Assembly: GCA_005502915.1 (NCBI GenBank)
Contig: SCMT01000001.1
Location: forward strand, 310,001 to 374,000
DNA length: 64,000 nucleotides
Source: Lysobacteraceae bacterium 2PB
Lineage (GTDB): Bacteria > Pseudomonadota > Gammaproteobacteria > Xanthomonadales > Xanthomonadaceae
Reading direction: 5' to 3'
Part shown: in pieces, positions 35,112-47,300 of the stretch
How the letters are laid out: the number at the start of each line of letters is the position of its first letter
Position numbering within the stretch: position 1 is the first letter of the stretch
The notes under the pieces: model-generated
Told to the model about the DNA's origin: nothing
The model's database searches: none
Seen by the model: the letters and a program-made list of their open reading frames with translations, nothing else
Position numbers and translations under genes: made by a program

Positions 35112-35411
35112 ATGCCGTTGAGCACGCTCAAGCCCCACCGCGTCCTGCTGGACAAGACCGACAAGGCCCACGCGATCCTGTCGAAGACCTGCGCCGAAAC
35201 GATCAGCCTGGCCGAGCGCCGGATCCTGATCCTCACCAATGGCGAGCGCAGCCTGAAGGATCTGGTCGACACGCTGGGCGAGGCGATCATGCCCTCGGTG
35301 CACCATCTCGTCGAACAGGGCTACCTCGTCGCGCGGCCGCGCGACAAGGCCATCGACCGTTTCGTGCTGGCCCCGGCCGACCGCATCGGCGGCCTGCTGC
35401 GCGGCAAATGA
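35112..35411 (+). CDS. Winged-helix-like paralog C (short form)
   Basis: A 99-residue protein with only the N-terminal module: LLDKTDKAHAILSKT, then AERRILILTNGERSLKDLVDTLGEAIMPSVHHLVEQGYLVAR. It ends with a short tail FVLAPADRIGGLLRGK. The Shine-Dalgarno sequence AAGGAAG is very clear. Its small size and complete fold suggest the module works on its own. Confidence 0.75.
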   Translation: MPLSTLKPHRVLLDKTDKAHAILSKTCAETISLAERRILILTNGERSLKDLVDTLGEAIMPSVHHLVEQGYLVARPRDKAIDRFVLAPADRIGGLLRGK

Positions 35412-35417
35412 TGTCCC

Positions 35418-35455
35418 GGCGGATGCGCGGGGCCTCGGCCGCCGCGCATTCCGCC
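35418..35455. terminator. Hairpin between paralog C and hmgA (convergent)
   Basis: A long imperfect stem (GGCGGATGCGCGG with CCGCGCATTCCGCC, one bulged T) around an 11-nt GC-rich loop. It lacks a strong T-tract, so its efficiency is uncertain. Confidence 0.45.
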
Positions 35456-35471
35456 ATGACCGCTGGCGGGC

Positions 35472-36791
35472 TCAACCCTTGAAATGCCTCTGCAGCCCGG
35501 CCCAGCACTGCTGGTAGTCGGTCTGGCGATGGCGCGCGTGCAGCGCCTGGCGCGTCGGACGGATCACCGCGCGCGCCTCGAACATGAAGGCCATGGTGTC
35601 GCGGATGTAGTGCGGCTTCGAGGTGTCGGCGTTGCTCGCCGCCTCGAAGGTCGCGGCGTCCGGACCGTGGCCGGTCATGCAGTTGTGCAGCGAGCAGCCG
35701 CCTGGCGCGAAGCCCTCGGCCTTCGCATCGTAGGCGCCGTGGATCAGGCCCATGAATTCGCTGGCGATGTTGCGGTGGAACCACGGCGGGCGGAAGGTGT
35801 CCTCCATCGCGAGGATGCGCGGCGGGAAGATCACGAAGTCCATGTTGCCCACGCCGGGCGTGTCGCTGGGCGAGGTGAGCACGAGGAAGATGCTCGGATC
35901 CGGGTGGTCGAAGCTGATCGAACCGATGGTGTTGAAGCGGCGCAGGTCGTACTTGTACGGCACGTGGTTGCCGTGCCAGCCGACCACGTCCAGCGGCGAA
36001 TGGCCGATGCTGGCGTGCCACAGATGGCCCTGGAACTTCGCGATAAGCTCGAACTCGCCTTCCACGTCCTCGAACGCCGCGTTCGGGGTCAGGAAATCGC
36101 GCGGATTGGCCAGGCCGTTGCTGCCGATCGGGCCGAGGTCGGGAATGCGCAGGTGCGCGCCGAAGTTCTCGCAGACATAGCCACGCGCCACGCCGTCCGG
36201 CAGCGACACGCGGAAGCGGATGCCGCGCGGGATCACCGCGATCTCCAGCGGCTCGACCTCGATCACGCCCAGCTCGGTGTCGATCTTCAGCCGGCCCTGC
36301 TGCGGCACGATCAGCAGCTCGCCGTCGGCGTCGTAGAAGAAGCGACCCTGCATGTCGGCGTTCGCCGCGTACAGGTGGATGCCGATGCCGTGCATCGCCG
36401 CCGGCGAGCCGTTGCCGGCCATGGTGAACAGGCCATCCACGAAATCGACGCGCGGCGCGATCGCATCGCTGCCCGGCAGCGGCAGCGGGCTCCAGCGCAG
36501 CTGGTCGGGGGTCACCGGGCCATCGCCGAAATCGTTGTGGAATTGACTGCTTGCACCGGGCGCTTGCGCATACGACGTGAAGCTGCCGTGCATCGCCGCC
36601 GGACGGATGCGATACAGCCAGCTGCGGCGATTCTCGTGGCGCGGCGCGGTGAACGCGGTGCCGCTGATCTGCTCGGCGTAGAGACCGTGCGCCACGCGCT
36701 GCGGCGAGTTGCGCCCCACCGGCAGCGTGCCGGGCAGCGCCTCGGTCGCGAACTCGTTGCCGAAACCGGATTGGTAACCATTGGACTTCAT
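35472..36791 (-). CDS. hmgA: Homogentisate 1,2-dioxygenase
   Basis: A 439-residue iron enzyme that cleaves the ring of homogentisate to maleylacetoacetate in tyrosine and phenylalanine breakdown. Very conserved parts are [74 protein letters not shown], the metal-site region [16 protein letters not shown], and [20 protein letters not shown]. The ATG at 36791 has AGGA 8 nt upstream; the ATG at 36800 is the alternative. It follows hppD and a small gene on the same strand. Loss of this activity makes bacteria secrete brown pyomelanin. Confidence 0.96.
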   Translation of the reverse strand: MKSNGYQSGFGNEFATEALPGTLPVGRNSPQRVAHGLYAEQISGTAFTAPRHENRRSWLYRIRPAAMHGSFTSYAQAPGASSQFHNDFGDGPVTPDQLRWSPLPLPGSDAIAPRVDFVDGLFTMAGNGSPAAMHGIGIHLYAANADMQGRFFYDADGELLIVPQQGRLKIDTELGVIEVEPLEIAVIPRGIRFRVSLPDGVARGYVCENFGAHLRIPDLGPIGSNGLANPRDFLTPNAAFEDVEGEFELIAKFQGHLWHASIGHSPLDVVGWHGNHVPYKYDLRRFNTIGSISFDHPDPSIFLVLTSPSDTPGVGNMDFVIFPPRILAMEDTFRPPWFHRNIASEFMGLIHGAYDAKAEGFAPGGCSLHNCMTGHGPDAATFEAASNADTSKPHYIRDTMAFMFEARAVIRPTRQALHARHRQTDYQQCWAGLQRHFKG

Positions 36792-36924
36792 TGCATTCAT
36801 CCTGTGATTGGCGGGCCGGGCCCGCGCCTGGAACGCGCCCGATGCTGTCGACGATGGTAGCGGTGCCGGCGACGTCGATGCGGTCGGAACGGATCCGCCC
36901 GGATCGCATCCCGCTCCGGAACCG

Positions 36925-37416
36925 CTATGGCGCTACCGAGACAGGTTCGATCCTCACGCCTCCGGAGGCCGCGAGTTCGAGGATCCGCGCGACATCGGGC
37001 CTGCGGACGACGCAGGCGATCATGTTGTCGTCCAGCCCCGATTCGAGCATCAGCAGCCGGTAGCCGCCATGCGCTTCGCCACGCACGGCGAGCTCGGTAT
37101 CCAGCCATGCGAAGTAGCGGTCCACCGGCTCGCCCCAGAACGCTTCGGGGAACTCGGGCAACGGGTCTTCGAACTGGTCGCTGACCTGCTCGTGCAGCTC
37201 GTCGATCTTGTCGGACACGACCGTATAGCCGCCGAGCGCGGACTGCAGCGCGACTTCGCGATAGCAGGCCGCATCGGCGTCCAGCGTCCGCAAGAATGCC
37301 AGCTCCGGATCGCTTTCCGCGTTCTCCACGGCGGTCGCCATGGCATCGAGCTCGGCGTCTTCCGCCTCGCCGCACGCCAGCAGGGCGATCAGTTCGCGAA
37401 TCTCCGCGCGCTGCAT
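36925..37416 (-). CDS. Hypothetical acidic protein between hppD and hmgA
   Basis: A 163-residue soluble acidic protein, not recognised as a family. The N-terminal half is helical ([42 protein letters not shown], given here only as its outline). The middle part is rich in acidic and aromatic residues ([25 protein letters not shown]) and the end reads [16 protein letters not shown]. The ATG is 2 nt past the hppD stop, so it is part of the hppD transcription unit. A link to tyrosine catabolism is suggested only by position. Confidence 0.65.
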   Translation of the reverse strand: MQRAEIRELIALLACGEAEDAELDAMATAVENAESDPELAFLRTLDADAACYREVALQSALGGYTVVSDKIDELHEQVSDQFEDPLPEFPEAFWGEPVDRYFAWLDTELAVRGEAHGGYRLLMLESGLDDNMIACVVRRPDVARILELAASGGVRIEPVSVAP

Positions 37417-37418
37417 CG

Positions 37419-38507
37419 TTACAGCACGCCGCGCTTCATCTGGTCGCGCTCGATGCTCTCGAACAGCGCCTGGAAGTTGCCTTCGCCGAAGCCTTCGTTG
37501 CCCTTGCGCTGGATGATCTCGAAGAAGATCGGGCCGATCGCGTTCTGGGTGAAGATCTGCAGCAACTTGCGCTGCTTGGTCTCCGGGTCGGCGTCGATCA
37601 GGATCCTGTTCTTCTGCAGGCGCGCCACGTCCTCGCCGTGGTCGGGCACGCGCTGGTCGATCACTTCGAAGTAGGTGTCCGGCGTGTCGAGGAATTCCAC
37701 GCCCTGCGCGCGCATCGCTTCGACGGTGGCGTAGATGTCGTCGGTGAAGCAGGCGATGTGCTGGATGCCCTCGCCGTTGTAGGCGTCGAGGTATTCGTTG
37801 ATCTGCGACTTGGGATCCGACGATTCGTTGAGCGGGATGCGCACGATGCCGTCGGGCGCGGTCATCGCCTTCGACACCAGGCCGGTCTTGGCGCCCTTGA
37901 TGTCGAAATAGCGGATCTCGCGGAAGTTGAACAGCTTCTCGTAGTAGTTCGACCACTTCTCCATGTTGCCGAAGTAGAGGTTGTGGGTCAGGTGGTCGAT
38001 GAAGGTCAGGCCGAAGCCGACAGGGTTCTGGTCGGCGCCTTCGATCGGCGCATAGTCGGCATAGACGTTGCTGCCGCTGCCGTAGTCGTCGACGAGGTAG
38101 AGCATGGCGCCGCCGATGCCCATCACCACCGGGCGGTCGATCGCGCGGGTGTCCTCGCGCGTGGCGCGCTCGCCGCCGCGGGCCAGCACCTCGGCCTGCA
38201 CCTCGGCAGCCGGCTTGCGGAAGCGGATCGCGAAACCGCAGGCGCAGGGGCCATGGGCGGCGGCGAAGTCGGCAGCGAAGGAATCGGGATCCTCGTTGAC
38301 GAGGAAGTTCACGCCGCCCTGGCGGTAGACGGTGATCGGGCGGGTCCTGTGGCGCAGCACGGCGGTGAAGCCCATGCGGCGGAAGTAATCGTGCAGGGCT
38401 GCGCCGCGGTCGGCCGGCGCGGCGTATTCGACGAACTCGAACCCATCGATCCCCATCGGGTTTTCGAAGGTGGTGATCTGCATGCCGAGGTTGGGCTGGG
38501 CGCTCAT
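37419..38507 (-). CDS. hppD: 4-hydroxyphenylpyruvate dioxygenase
   Basis: A 362-residue non-haem iron dioxygenase that makes homogentisate from 4-hydroxyphenylpyruvate, one step before HmgA. Two vicinal-oxygen-chelate domains are visible: MGFTAVLRHRTRPITVYRQGGVNFLVN near the start, and in the second domain LTFIDHLTHNLYFGNM (first His ligand), GIQHIACFTDDIYATV (second His) and the Glu-bearing end FFEIIQRKGNEGFGEGNFQALFESIERDQ. The start at 38507 has AGGAAG upstream. A promoter with a MarR-type operator lies at 38686-38714. Confidence 0.96.
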   Translation of the reverse strand: MSAQPNLGMQITTFENPMGIDGFEFVEYAAPADRGAALHDYFRRMGFTAVLRHRTRPITVYRQGGVNFLVNEDPDSFAADFAAAHGPCACGFAIRFRKPAAEVQAEVLARGGERATREDTRAIDRPVVMGIGGAMLYLVDDYGSGSNVYADYAPIEGADQNPVGFGLTFIDHLTHNLYFGNMEKWSNYYEKLFNFREIRYFDIKGAKTGLVSKAMTAPDGIVRIPLNESSDPKSQINEYLDAYNGEGIQHIACFTDDIYATVEAMRAQGVEFLDTPDTYFEVIDQRVPDHGEDVARLQKNRILIDADPETKQRKLLQIFTQNAIGPIFFEIIQRKGNEGFGEGNFQALFESIERDQMKRGVL

Positions 38508-38685
38508 GGACGTGCTTCCTGGGAGGGATGGGAGACGGGCCTTCGAACCCGCGACGGTCGTCCGCACAGGGGACGCCACGCCACGTACACTGCCGGGTTC
38601 CACGCCCACCACGGCCGGAGCCGATACCGGAAGGCCGGGCGGCGGGCGCTGACAGGCCCCGTGCATTCGACGGACCGAGCACGGG

Positions 38686-38714
38686 AATATAGTTTCAATT
38701 GAAACTACAGACAA
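38686..38714 (-). promoter_or_regulatory. hppD promoter overlapping a MarR-type operator
   Basis: On the minus strand TTGTCT (38709-38714) and TATATT (38686-38691) are spaced by 17 nt, a near-ideal sigma-70 promoter. The perfect 16-bp palindrome AGTTTCAATTGAAACT (38691-38706) occupies the spacer, so a bound repressor would block RNA polymerase. The divergent MarR gene starts 23 nt further on and would be co-controlled. Confidence 0.7.
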
Positions 38715-38728
38715 GACAGTTCCGACCG

Positions 38729-39280
38729 ATGACCGTGCCTGCGATGACCGACCCCGCGACGACCGATCCTGCCGCCCCCGCGACCACCGATGCCGCGCCC
38801 GCGGCCCGCCCCGCGACGCATGCGGCGCTGGACCTGGAGCACTTCCTGCCCTACCGGCTGAGCGTGCTGTCGAACCGGATCAGCCAGACCATCGCCCAGA
38901 CCTACGCGGACCGGTTCAACCTGGTGATCACCGAATGGCGGGTCATCGCGGTGCTGGGCCGGCACCCCGGGCTGTCGGCGAACGGCGTGGCCGAACGCAC
39001 GGCGATGGACAAGGTCGCGGTCAGCCGCACCATCGCGAAGCTGCTGGAACGCGGGCTGGTCCAGCGCGACATCCACGGCGACGACCGCCGCCGCTCGGTG
39101 CTGGAACTGAGCGAAGCCGGCTACGCGATCTACGACGAAGTCGCGCCGCTGGCCCAGGACTGCGAGCAGGCCCTGCTCGCGCATTTCAGCGACGAAGACC
39201 GCCGCCTGCTCGACGGCCTGCTGTCGAAGCTCGGCAAGGGCCTGGAGCGGCTGACCGGGCTGGGCCTGCCCGAAGACTGA
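38729..39280 (+). CDS. MarR-family transcriptional regulator (likely regulates hppD/hmgA)
   Basis: A 183-residue winged-helix dimer. After a low-complexity Pro/Thr/Ala N-terminus the MarR core runs from about residue 38 (DLEHFLPYRLSVLSNRISQTIAQ). The wHTH holds ITEWRVIAVLGRHPGLSANGVAERTAMDKVAVSRTI and the wing GDDRRRSVLELSEAG. It is divergent from hppD over a shared operator. Repression relieved by a tyrosine-pathway intermediate is a likely logic, as in HmgR/HpdR-type regulators, but the ligand is inferred. The start at 38729 is preferred over TTG at 38699, which lies inside the operator. Confidence 0.85.
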   Translation: MTVPAMTDPATTDPAAPATTDAAPAARPATHAALDLEHFLPYRLSVLSNRISQTIAQTYADRFNLVITEWRVIAVLGRHPGLSANGVAERTAMDKVAVSRTIAKLLERGLVQRDIHGDDRRRSVLELSEAGYAIYDEVAPLAQDCEQALLAHFSDEDRRLLDGLLSKLGKGLERLTGLGLPED

Positions 39281-39296
39281 CACCCCCGGCGGTGCG

Positions 39297-39725
39297 TCAG
39301 CGCAGCCAGCCCTTCGCCCGTGCGTGGCGGGCGAACCACAGCAGGAAGAATGCGCCGGCCAGCACCAGGGCCGGCAGCACCGTGCCTCCCGGGCCGACGA
39401 GGCGGAAGGCATCCGCAAGCAGGAAGGCGTGGCCCATCTGCACGAGGACGCCCAGCAGGGACAGCGCCAGCACCGCGATCGCCGAGCGCCGACGGATCAG
39501 CAGCAGGCAGCCGGCGACACCGCCGAACACCGCCACGGCGTAGGCCGCCGTCGCCCAGGCCGGGCGCCCGAGAATCAGCGTGCGCTGCGCTTCGGGCAGC
39601 GCCTGCAGCGCATCGGCCGGCATCATCGCCTCGCCGACGTAGGCCATCACGCCCACGCCGTTCCACAGCAGCATCAGCACGCCGACGATCCAGAACCACG
39701 CGGGTGGTTTTGCGCTCGGAGCCAT
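39297..39725 (-). CDS. Small polytopic membrane protein
   Basis: A 142-residue protein with four hydrophobic segments (WFWIVGVLMLLWNGVGVMAY, AAYAVAVFGGVAGCLLLI, IAVLALSLLGVLVQMGHAFLL, VLPALVLAGAFFLLWFA). This plan is common in small uncharacterised inner-membrane proteins often described as sugar-transporter-like. The Shine-Dalgarno sequence GGGGAGGA is strong. It is downstream of the POT transporter but separated by a hairpin at 39776-39803, so it may be expressed separately. Confidence 0.8.
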   Translation of the reverse strand: MAPSAKPPAWFWIVGVLMLLWNGVGVMAYVGEAMMPADALQALPEAQRTLILGRPAWATAAYAVAVFGGVAGCLLLIRRRSAIAVLALSLLGVLVQMGHAFLLADAFRLVGPGGTVLPALVLAGAFFLLWFARHARAKGWLR

Positions 39726-39775
39726 GTGTCCTCCCCGGGACGGATGTATTGGAACGAGAGAGGGGGGCGGAACGA

Positions 39776-39803
39776 CGACGGGCCCGCTTCCGCGGGCCCG
39801 TCG
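39776..39803 (-). terminator. Hairpin downstream of the POT transporter
   Basis: A perfect 12-bp stem CGACGGGCCCGC/GCGGGCCCGTCG with loop TTCC. The minus-strand tail has only a short T stretch, so termination may be partial. Confidence 0.6.
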
Positions 39804-39867
39804 AGCCATCCGGATGCCCGGATGGTACGCCGCGACACGGGGTCGCGGCATGTGCAGCGCTTGCGGG

Positions 39868-41358
39868 TTACTTCACGCCGTGCATCAGCTTGTTGATGAG
39901 CGGCGCGAACAGGAAGTAGATGCCGCCGACGATCAGGCCGGCCCAGATCAGCATCGTGAAGGTCTCGCTGTACTGCGCCAGCGAACCGGCTGCCTCGCCG
40001 TGGCCGCCGCCGCTCGACGCGATCGCGGCGATGCGGCCGGCCAGGTAGTTCGCGACCGCCGTCGCCAGGAACCAGCCGCCCATGGACAGGCCGACATTGC
40101 GCGGCGCGGCCAGCTTCGTGACCATCGACAGCCCGATCGGCGACAGGCACAGCTCGGCCATCGTGTGGATCAGGTAGAGGCCGGCCAGCCAGTACCAGGC
40201 GATGCGGTTGTCGGCGCCGATGAAGTTCTTGAGCGCGAACACGATCAGGGCGAAGCCCGCGGCCAGGCCGATCAGCGCGATGGCGAACTTGCGCGGGATC
40301 GACGGGTTCATGCTGAGCTTCTCGAGCTTCGGCCACAGCGCGGCGAAGACCGGGGCGAGCAGCAGGATGAAGACCGGGTTGGCCGACTGGAACAGGGTGA
40401 AGTGGAACGGTGCGTCGACGTGGTCCTGGGCAAGGAAGTTGAGCGAGGCGCCGGCCTGCTCGAACAGCGCCCAGAACAGGATGTTCGCGGTGAACAGGAT
40501 GAACATCGCGATGTACTTCTGGCCCTGGACGCTGTTCTCGGAGAAACCGCTCCAGATCAGGTAGATCGCCAGCACCGCGAACAGGCCCAGCAGGATCATG
40601 CCGAGCAGGTCGCTCTTGCTGAGCAGGAAGTAGATCACCGGCACCATCGCGACCGCGCCGGCCAGGACGATGAAGAACGGCCCCCAGCCCTCGCGGCCGG
40701 CAGGCGGCTTGCCGATGTGGCCGAGCATGCCGGCCTTGAACTGGAACACCACCACGCCGAGGATCATGCCGATGCCGGCACCGAGGAAACCGTACTGGTA
40801 GCCGTACTGTGCGCCGATCCAGCTGCCGCAGATGATCGGCGCGAGGAACGCGCCGGCGTTGATGCCCATGTAGAAGATGGTGAAGCCCGAGTCGCGGCGG
40901 GCGTCGCCCGGCGCATAGAGCTTGCCGACCATGGTCGAGATGTTGGGCTTGAACAGGCCGTTGCCGGCCACGATCACCGCCAGGCCGATCAGGAACCAGT
41001 GCATCTCGGGCAGGATCAGCAGGAACAGGCCGACCGCCATCAGCAGGCCGCCGAGGATGATCGAGCGCTGGTAGCCGAGGTAGCGGTCCGCGATCATGCC
41101 GCCGATCACGCCGGTCGCGTAGACCAGCGAGGTGTAGCCGCCGTAGACCAGCGAGGCCTGGGTCTTCGCCTCGCCTTCGGGCAGGTGCGAGAAGAACTGG
41201 GCCGCTACGTACACCGCGAGCAGCGCGCGCATGCCGTAGTAGGCGAAGCGTTCCCAGAACTCGGCGCCGAACAGCATCCACAGCGGACGCGGATGGCCGA
41301 GGATCTCGCCGGGCGGCGGCGGAATGAAGTCGTGCTGGTTCTGGGCGGATCCGCTCAT
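39868..41358 (-). CDS. Proton-dependent oligopeptide (POT/PTR2) transporter
   Basis: A 496-residue inner-membrane transporter of the major facilitator fold. It couples uptake of di- and tripeptides to protons. The POT signature is clear at WERFAYYGMRALLAVY; FTIFYMGINAGAFLAPIICG and the C-terminal LCLSPIGLSMVTKLAP (LAAP here) are also conserved. Twelve or more hydrophobic segments are visible. Together with the extracellular proteases of this window it would recover peptides. The start MSGSAQNQ has GAGAGA upstream. Confidence 0.92.
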   Translation of the reverse strand: MSGSAQNQHDFIPPPPGEILGHPRPLWMLFGAEFWERFAYYGMRALLAVYVAAQFFSHLPEGEAKTQASLVYGGYTSLVYATGVIGGMIADRYLGYQRSIILGGLLMAVGLFLLILPEMHWFLIGLAVIVAGNGLFKPNISTMVGKLYAPGDARRDSGFTIFYMGINAGAFLAPIICGSWIGAQYGYQYGFLGAGIGMILGVVVFQFKAGMLGHIGKPPAGREGWGPFFIVLAGAVAMVPVIYFLLSKSDLLGMILLGLFAVLAIYLIWSGFSENSVQGQKYIAMFILFTANILFWALFEQAGASLNFLAQDHVDAPFHFTLFQSANPVFILLLAPVFAALWPKLEKLSMNPSIPRKFAIALIGLAAGFALIVFALKNFIGADNRIAWYWLAGLYLIHTMAELCLSPIGLSMVTKLAAPRNVGLSMGGWFLATAVANYLAGRIAAIASSGGGHGEAAGSLAQYSETFTMLIWAGLIVGGIYFLFAPLINKLMHGVK

Positions 41359-41485
41359 GCGGGTTCTCTCTCTGGATGGAAACGAAGTGAACCCGCGCTG
41401 TCTGCGGGGCCGGCGGAGGATGACCGACCGGCCACGGCGCGTCAAACCGCAGGCGTATTGCTGCGGCGCAACATGAACTTCCCGA

Positions 41486-43081
<1,596 letters not shown>

Positions 43082-43185
43082 CGCGGGGTTACTCGATCGG
43101 TCGGGAGCCCCGAATCGTAGAGGGAGCCCGGGGCTTTTTCATCCGGCCCCGGGGTCTCGCGATGTGCCGGATCCGCTCTCTGCGT

Positions 43186-44046
43186 TCAGCGATCCGGGCC
43201 GATCGAGGTGCGCACGTCGAACAGTTCGGGGAAGAAGGTCAGGTCGAGCGCCTGCCTGAGGAAGCCGGCGCCGCTGGAACCGCCGGTGCCGCGCTTGAAG
43301 CCGATCACGCGCATCACCGTGCGCAGGTGGCGGAAGCGCCAGATCTGGAACTGGTTCTCCAGGTCGACCAGATCCTCGCACAGCGCGTATTCGCGCCAGT
43401 AGGTGCCAGTGTCCTCGTAGATGCGCTCGAACACCGGGACCAGCGCCGGGTCGTGCACGTGCGCCTTGGTCCAGTCGCGGTCCAGGTGGGCGGCCGGAAC
43501 GGCATGGCCCCAGCGCGCGAGGTAGCGCAGGAATTCGTCGTAGAGGCTCGGCGCTTCCAGCACCGCGCGCAGCCCCGACTGGGCCTGCGGGTCGTAGTCG
43601 AACACCTTCAGCATCGCCGCGTTCTTGTTGCCCATCAGGAACTCGATGGTGCGGTACTGCAGCGACTGGAAGCCCGACGACGGCCCGAGCGTCTCGCGGA
43701 ATTCCATGTATTCCGACGGCGTGAGCGTCTCCAGCACCGACCACATGCCGGTCAGCTGTTCCTGCACGCGCTTGCAGCGCGCGGTGACCTTGCCGAACTG
43801 CCAGACGCGGTCGTTGCGCAGGTGCTCCACCGCCGCCGTCAGCTCGTGGATCAGCAGCTTCATCCACAGCTCGGCGACCTGATGCTGGATGACGAACAGC
43901 ATCTCGTCGTGCTGCGGGGGCGCGGACAGCGGGTGCTGGGCGGACAGCAGGCGGTCCAGATGCAGGTAGCCGCCGTAGGTGATGCGGCCGGCCAGGTCGG
44001 TGTGGATGCCCGATTCGAGCGGGCGCTCGTTGCGTTCGATGCTCAT
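43186..44046 (-). CDS. kynA: Tryptophan 2,3-dioxygenase
   Basis: A 286-residue haem enzyme that opens the indole ring of tryptophan to N-formylkynurenine, the first step of the kynurenine pathway. Conserved segments are [62 protein letters not shown], QFRxxE-type substrate contacts, and the final [26 protein letters not shown] with the axial histidine region. It is close in length to the Xanthomonas enzyme. The kynurenine-pathway partners are not in this window. Confidence 0.96.
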   Translation of the reverse strand: MSIERNERPLESGIHTDLAGRITYGGYLHLDRLLSAQHPLSAPPQHDEMLFVIQHQVAELWMKLLIHELTAAVEHLRNDRVWQFGKVTARCKRVQEQLTGMWSVLETLTPSEYMEFRETLGPSSGFQSLQYRTIEFLMGNKNAAMLKVFDYDPQAQSGLRAVLEAPSLYDEFLRYLARWGHAVPAAHLDRDWTKAHVHDPALVPVFERIYEDTGTYWREYALCEDLVDLENQFQIWRFRHLRTVMRVIGFKRGTGGSSGAGFLRQALDLTFFPELFDVRTSIGPDR

Positions 44047-44389
44047 CCATACAGGATAGCGCAGCAGCGTATGGAAAACCGGACCCGGACCGTATACGCC
44101 CAGCCGCCATTCCCCCAGTCATCGGGCTGCAACGCACAGCGCGCAGGATTTCCGTCACAATCCGCGATCACCCCCGGACGGGGGCGAATGGTTCCCTGCC
44201 CGCGCCGTGCGCGCGGGCGTCGGGCGCCGGGCGACACCAGCGGGACCATGCGAGCAAGGACGGCCGCATCGGGGGACGGGCGCAGCGACGCCGGTCCGTG
44301 TGGGGAGCCCTGCCGGTCGGGACCGGAAGGGAGATGAGGGGAACGGACACGGGGTGCGTTTCCCGACCAACAAGCCAAGGGGACATCGA
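44047..44389. other. Divergent intergenic region between kynA and the nuclease gene
   Basis: These 343 bases have no supported gene. They presumably hold both promoters; TATCCT about 7 nt before the kynA ATG on the minus strand is too close for a normal -10 and would give a nearly leaderless mRNA. Confidence 0.45.
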
Positions 44390-47300
44390 ATGCTTCGTCA
44401 CGTTGGCCGCGCTTCCGCGGCCGGTCTCATGCCAATGCCCGCACGCCTCGTGCTGGCGGCGCTCCTGCTGTGCGGCGCCAGCGCTCCTGCGCTCGCCCAG
44501 AACATCCAGCTCACCGGCGGCACGTATTCGCAGGACTTCGACACCCTGTCGAACGTCGCCGGCAGCACCACCAACACCACCCTGCCGACGGGCTGGCTGC
44601 TGACCGAAACCGGTGGCGGCGCGCGCGACAACGAGCAATACGCGGTCGACACCGGCAGCAGCAACACCGGCGATACCTTCAGCTACGGCAGCGCCGGCAG
44701 CACCGAGCGCGCGCTCGGCAGCCTGCGCAGCGGCACGTTGATCGCCACCTACGGTGCATGCTTCGCCAACGCGACCGGCAACACCCTGACCAGCTTCGAT
44801 GTCACCTACACCGGTGAGCAGTGGCGCCTCGGCACCGCCGCGCGCACCGACCGCATCGACTTCCAGTACAGCCTCGATGCCACGTCACTGACGACCGGCA
44901 CCTGGACCGACGTCGATACCCTCGACTTCACCACGCCCAACACCGCCACGGTCGGCGCGAAGGACGGCAACGCCGCCGCCAACCGCACCGCAATCAGCGC
45001 CAGCATCAGCAGCGTGGTCATCGCCAACGGCGCCTCGTTCTGCGTCCGCTGGAACGACAGCGATGCCACCAGCGCCGACGATGGTCTGGCGATCGACGAT
45101 TTCTCGCTCACCGTCGGCGGCAGCCCCACGCCCGTGGTGTCGGTCAACGATGTCGCCGCGCTCGAGGGCAACAGCGGCACCACCGCGTTCTTCTTCGCCT
45201 TCGGCCTGAGCCAGCCGGCCGGCCCGGGCGGCGTCACCATCCAGTACGCCACCGCCGACGGCACCGCCACGGCGGGCAGCGACTACGTCGCCGCGAGCGG
45301 CACGCTGACGATTCCGGAAGGTTCGAACTCGGTCGCCTTCAACATCGAGGTCAACGGCGACACCACGACCGAGGCCGACGAGACCTTCTTCGTCAACATC
45401 CTCTCGGCGACCGGTGCGGTCGTCGCCGATGGCCAAGGCCAGGGCACGATCCAGAACGACGACGTCAGCGTCGTGCAGATCCACGACATCCAGGGCAGCG
45501 GCCTGACCTCGCCGCTCGTCGGCGCCGCGGTCGTGACCGAAGGCATCGTCACCGCGCAGAAGTTCAACAACGGCTTCTTCCTGCAGACCGACGACGCCAG
45601 CGTCGATGCCGATCCGAACTCCTCGCAGGGCATCTTCGTCTTCACCTCGACCGCGCCGCCGGCCACGGCTGCCGTGGGCAACCGCGTCCGCGTCAGCGGC
45701 ACGGTCGCCGAGTTCACGCCCAGCACCAACCTCAACCAGCTGTCGATCACCCAGATCGCATCGGTGACCTCGATCCAGGTGCTGTCGACCGGCAACGCGC
45801 TGCCGGCGCCGGTGGAACTGACCACCGCCGACTTCAGCCCGACCTCGAACCCCGGCACCGCCGAGAAGTTCGAAGGCATGCGCGTCAGCGTGCCGCGCGC
45901 GTTCTCGGTGGCCGCCTCGGACGGCAACATCACCGAGTCCAGCGCCACGTCTTCGAGCACCGGCGTGTTCCACGTCACCCTGCCGGGCGTGTCTCGCCCG
46001 TTCCGCGAACCGGGCATCAGCGTCCTCGACGTGTTCCCGATCCCGGGCGGCAAGACCCCGCCGCGCTTCGACACCAACCCGGAACGCCTGATGGTGCGCA
46101 GCCGCGGCCAGGTCGGCGCGACCGCCGTCGCCATCGACGCCGGGACCGACGTCAACGGCATGGTCGGCGTGCTCGACTACTTCTCCGGTACCTGGGCGCT
46201 GCTGCCCGACGCCGGCACGGTCTCGGTCAGCGGTGGCAAGACGCCGACCGCCGTCGCCGACGCGCGCTACGAAGACGTCACCATCGGCGGCTTCAACCTG
46301 CTGCGCTTCTTCGATGAAGTGAACAACAGCAACGGCGCGCCGACGCTGCAGGCCGCCGCGCTCGACAAGCGCCTGACCAAGACCTCGCTGGCGATCTGCG
46401 ACTACATGAAGGCGCCCGACATCCTGGGCGTGGTCGAAGTCGAGAACCTGCGCGTGCTGGGCCTGCTGGCCGACCGCATCAACAGCACCTGCGCGCGCGC
46501 GCCGCAGTACGTGCCCTACCTGGTGCAGGGCAACGACCAGGGCGGCATCAACGTCGGCTTCCTGGTCAGCACCCGCAGCCTGGGCGCGAACAGCCGCGTC
46601 GAAGTGCTGGAAGTGACGCAGTTCGGCAAGGACACGCTGTTCACCAATCCGGACAGCAGCACCTCGCTGCTGAACGACCGTCCGCCGCTGATGCTGCGCG
46701 CACGCGTCCACCAGGACAACGGCGCGAACTACCCGATCACCGTGTACGTCAACCACCTGCGCTCGCTCAACGGCGTCGACGACACCGGCCCGGGCAGCAG
46801 CGGCTGGGCCAGCGAAGGCCACCGCGTCCGCGCCAAGCGCGCGCAGCAGGCGCTGTACCTCGCCAACCTGGTGCATGCGCGCCAGCAGGCCAATCCGTCC
46901 GAGCACATCGTGCTGCTGGGCGACTTCAACGCGTTCGAGTTCAACGACGGCTACGTCGACGTGATGGGCATCGTGCGCGGCAACGAAGTGCCGGCCAACG
47001 AGGTCATCAACGACGTCGACAGCCCGATCACCACGCCGCTGATCGATGGTTCGGAGCTGATCGCCGATACCGCCGAGAAGTACTCGTACGTGTTCGAAGG
47101 CAATGCGCAGACGCTGGACCACGTGGTCGTCAACGAGGCGATGGTGATGAACGTGGCCGGCCTCTCGGTCGACCACGCGCGCATCAACGCCGACTTCGGC
47201 GTGCACAACTACGGCGTGGCCGGCAACGCGATCCGCGTGTCCGACCACGATCCGGTGCGCCTGACCATCGGCGTGGCCGACTTCCGCACCGCCGACCTGT

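Noticed and set aside
38699-38728. TTG start for the MarR regulator at 38699
   Set aside because: It would place the start codon inside the operator palindrome. The ATG at 38729 keeps the complete conserved domain.
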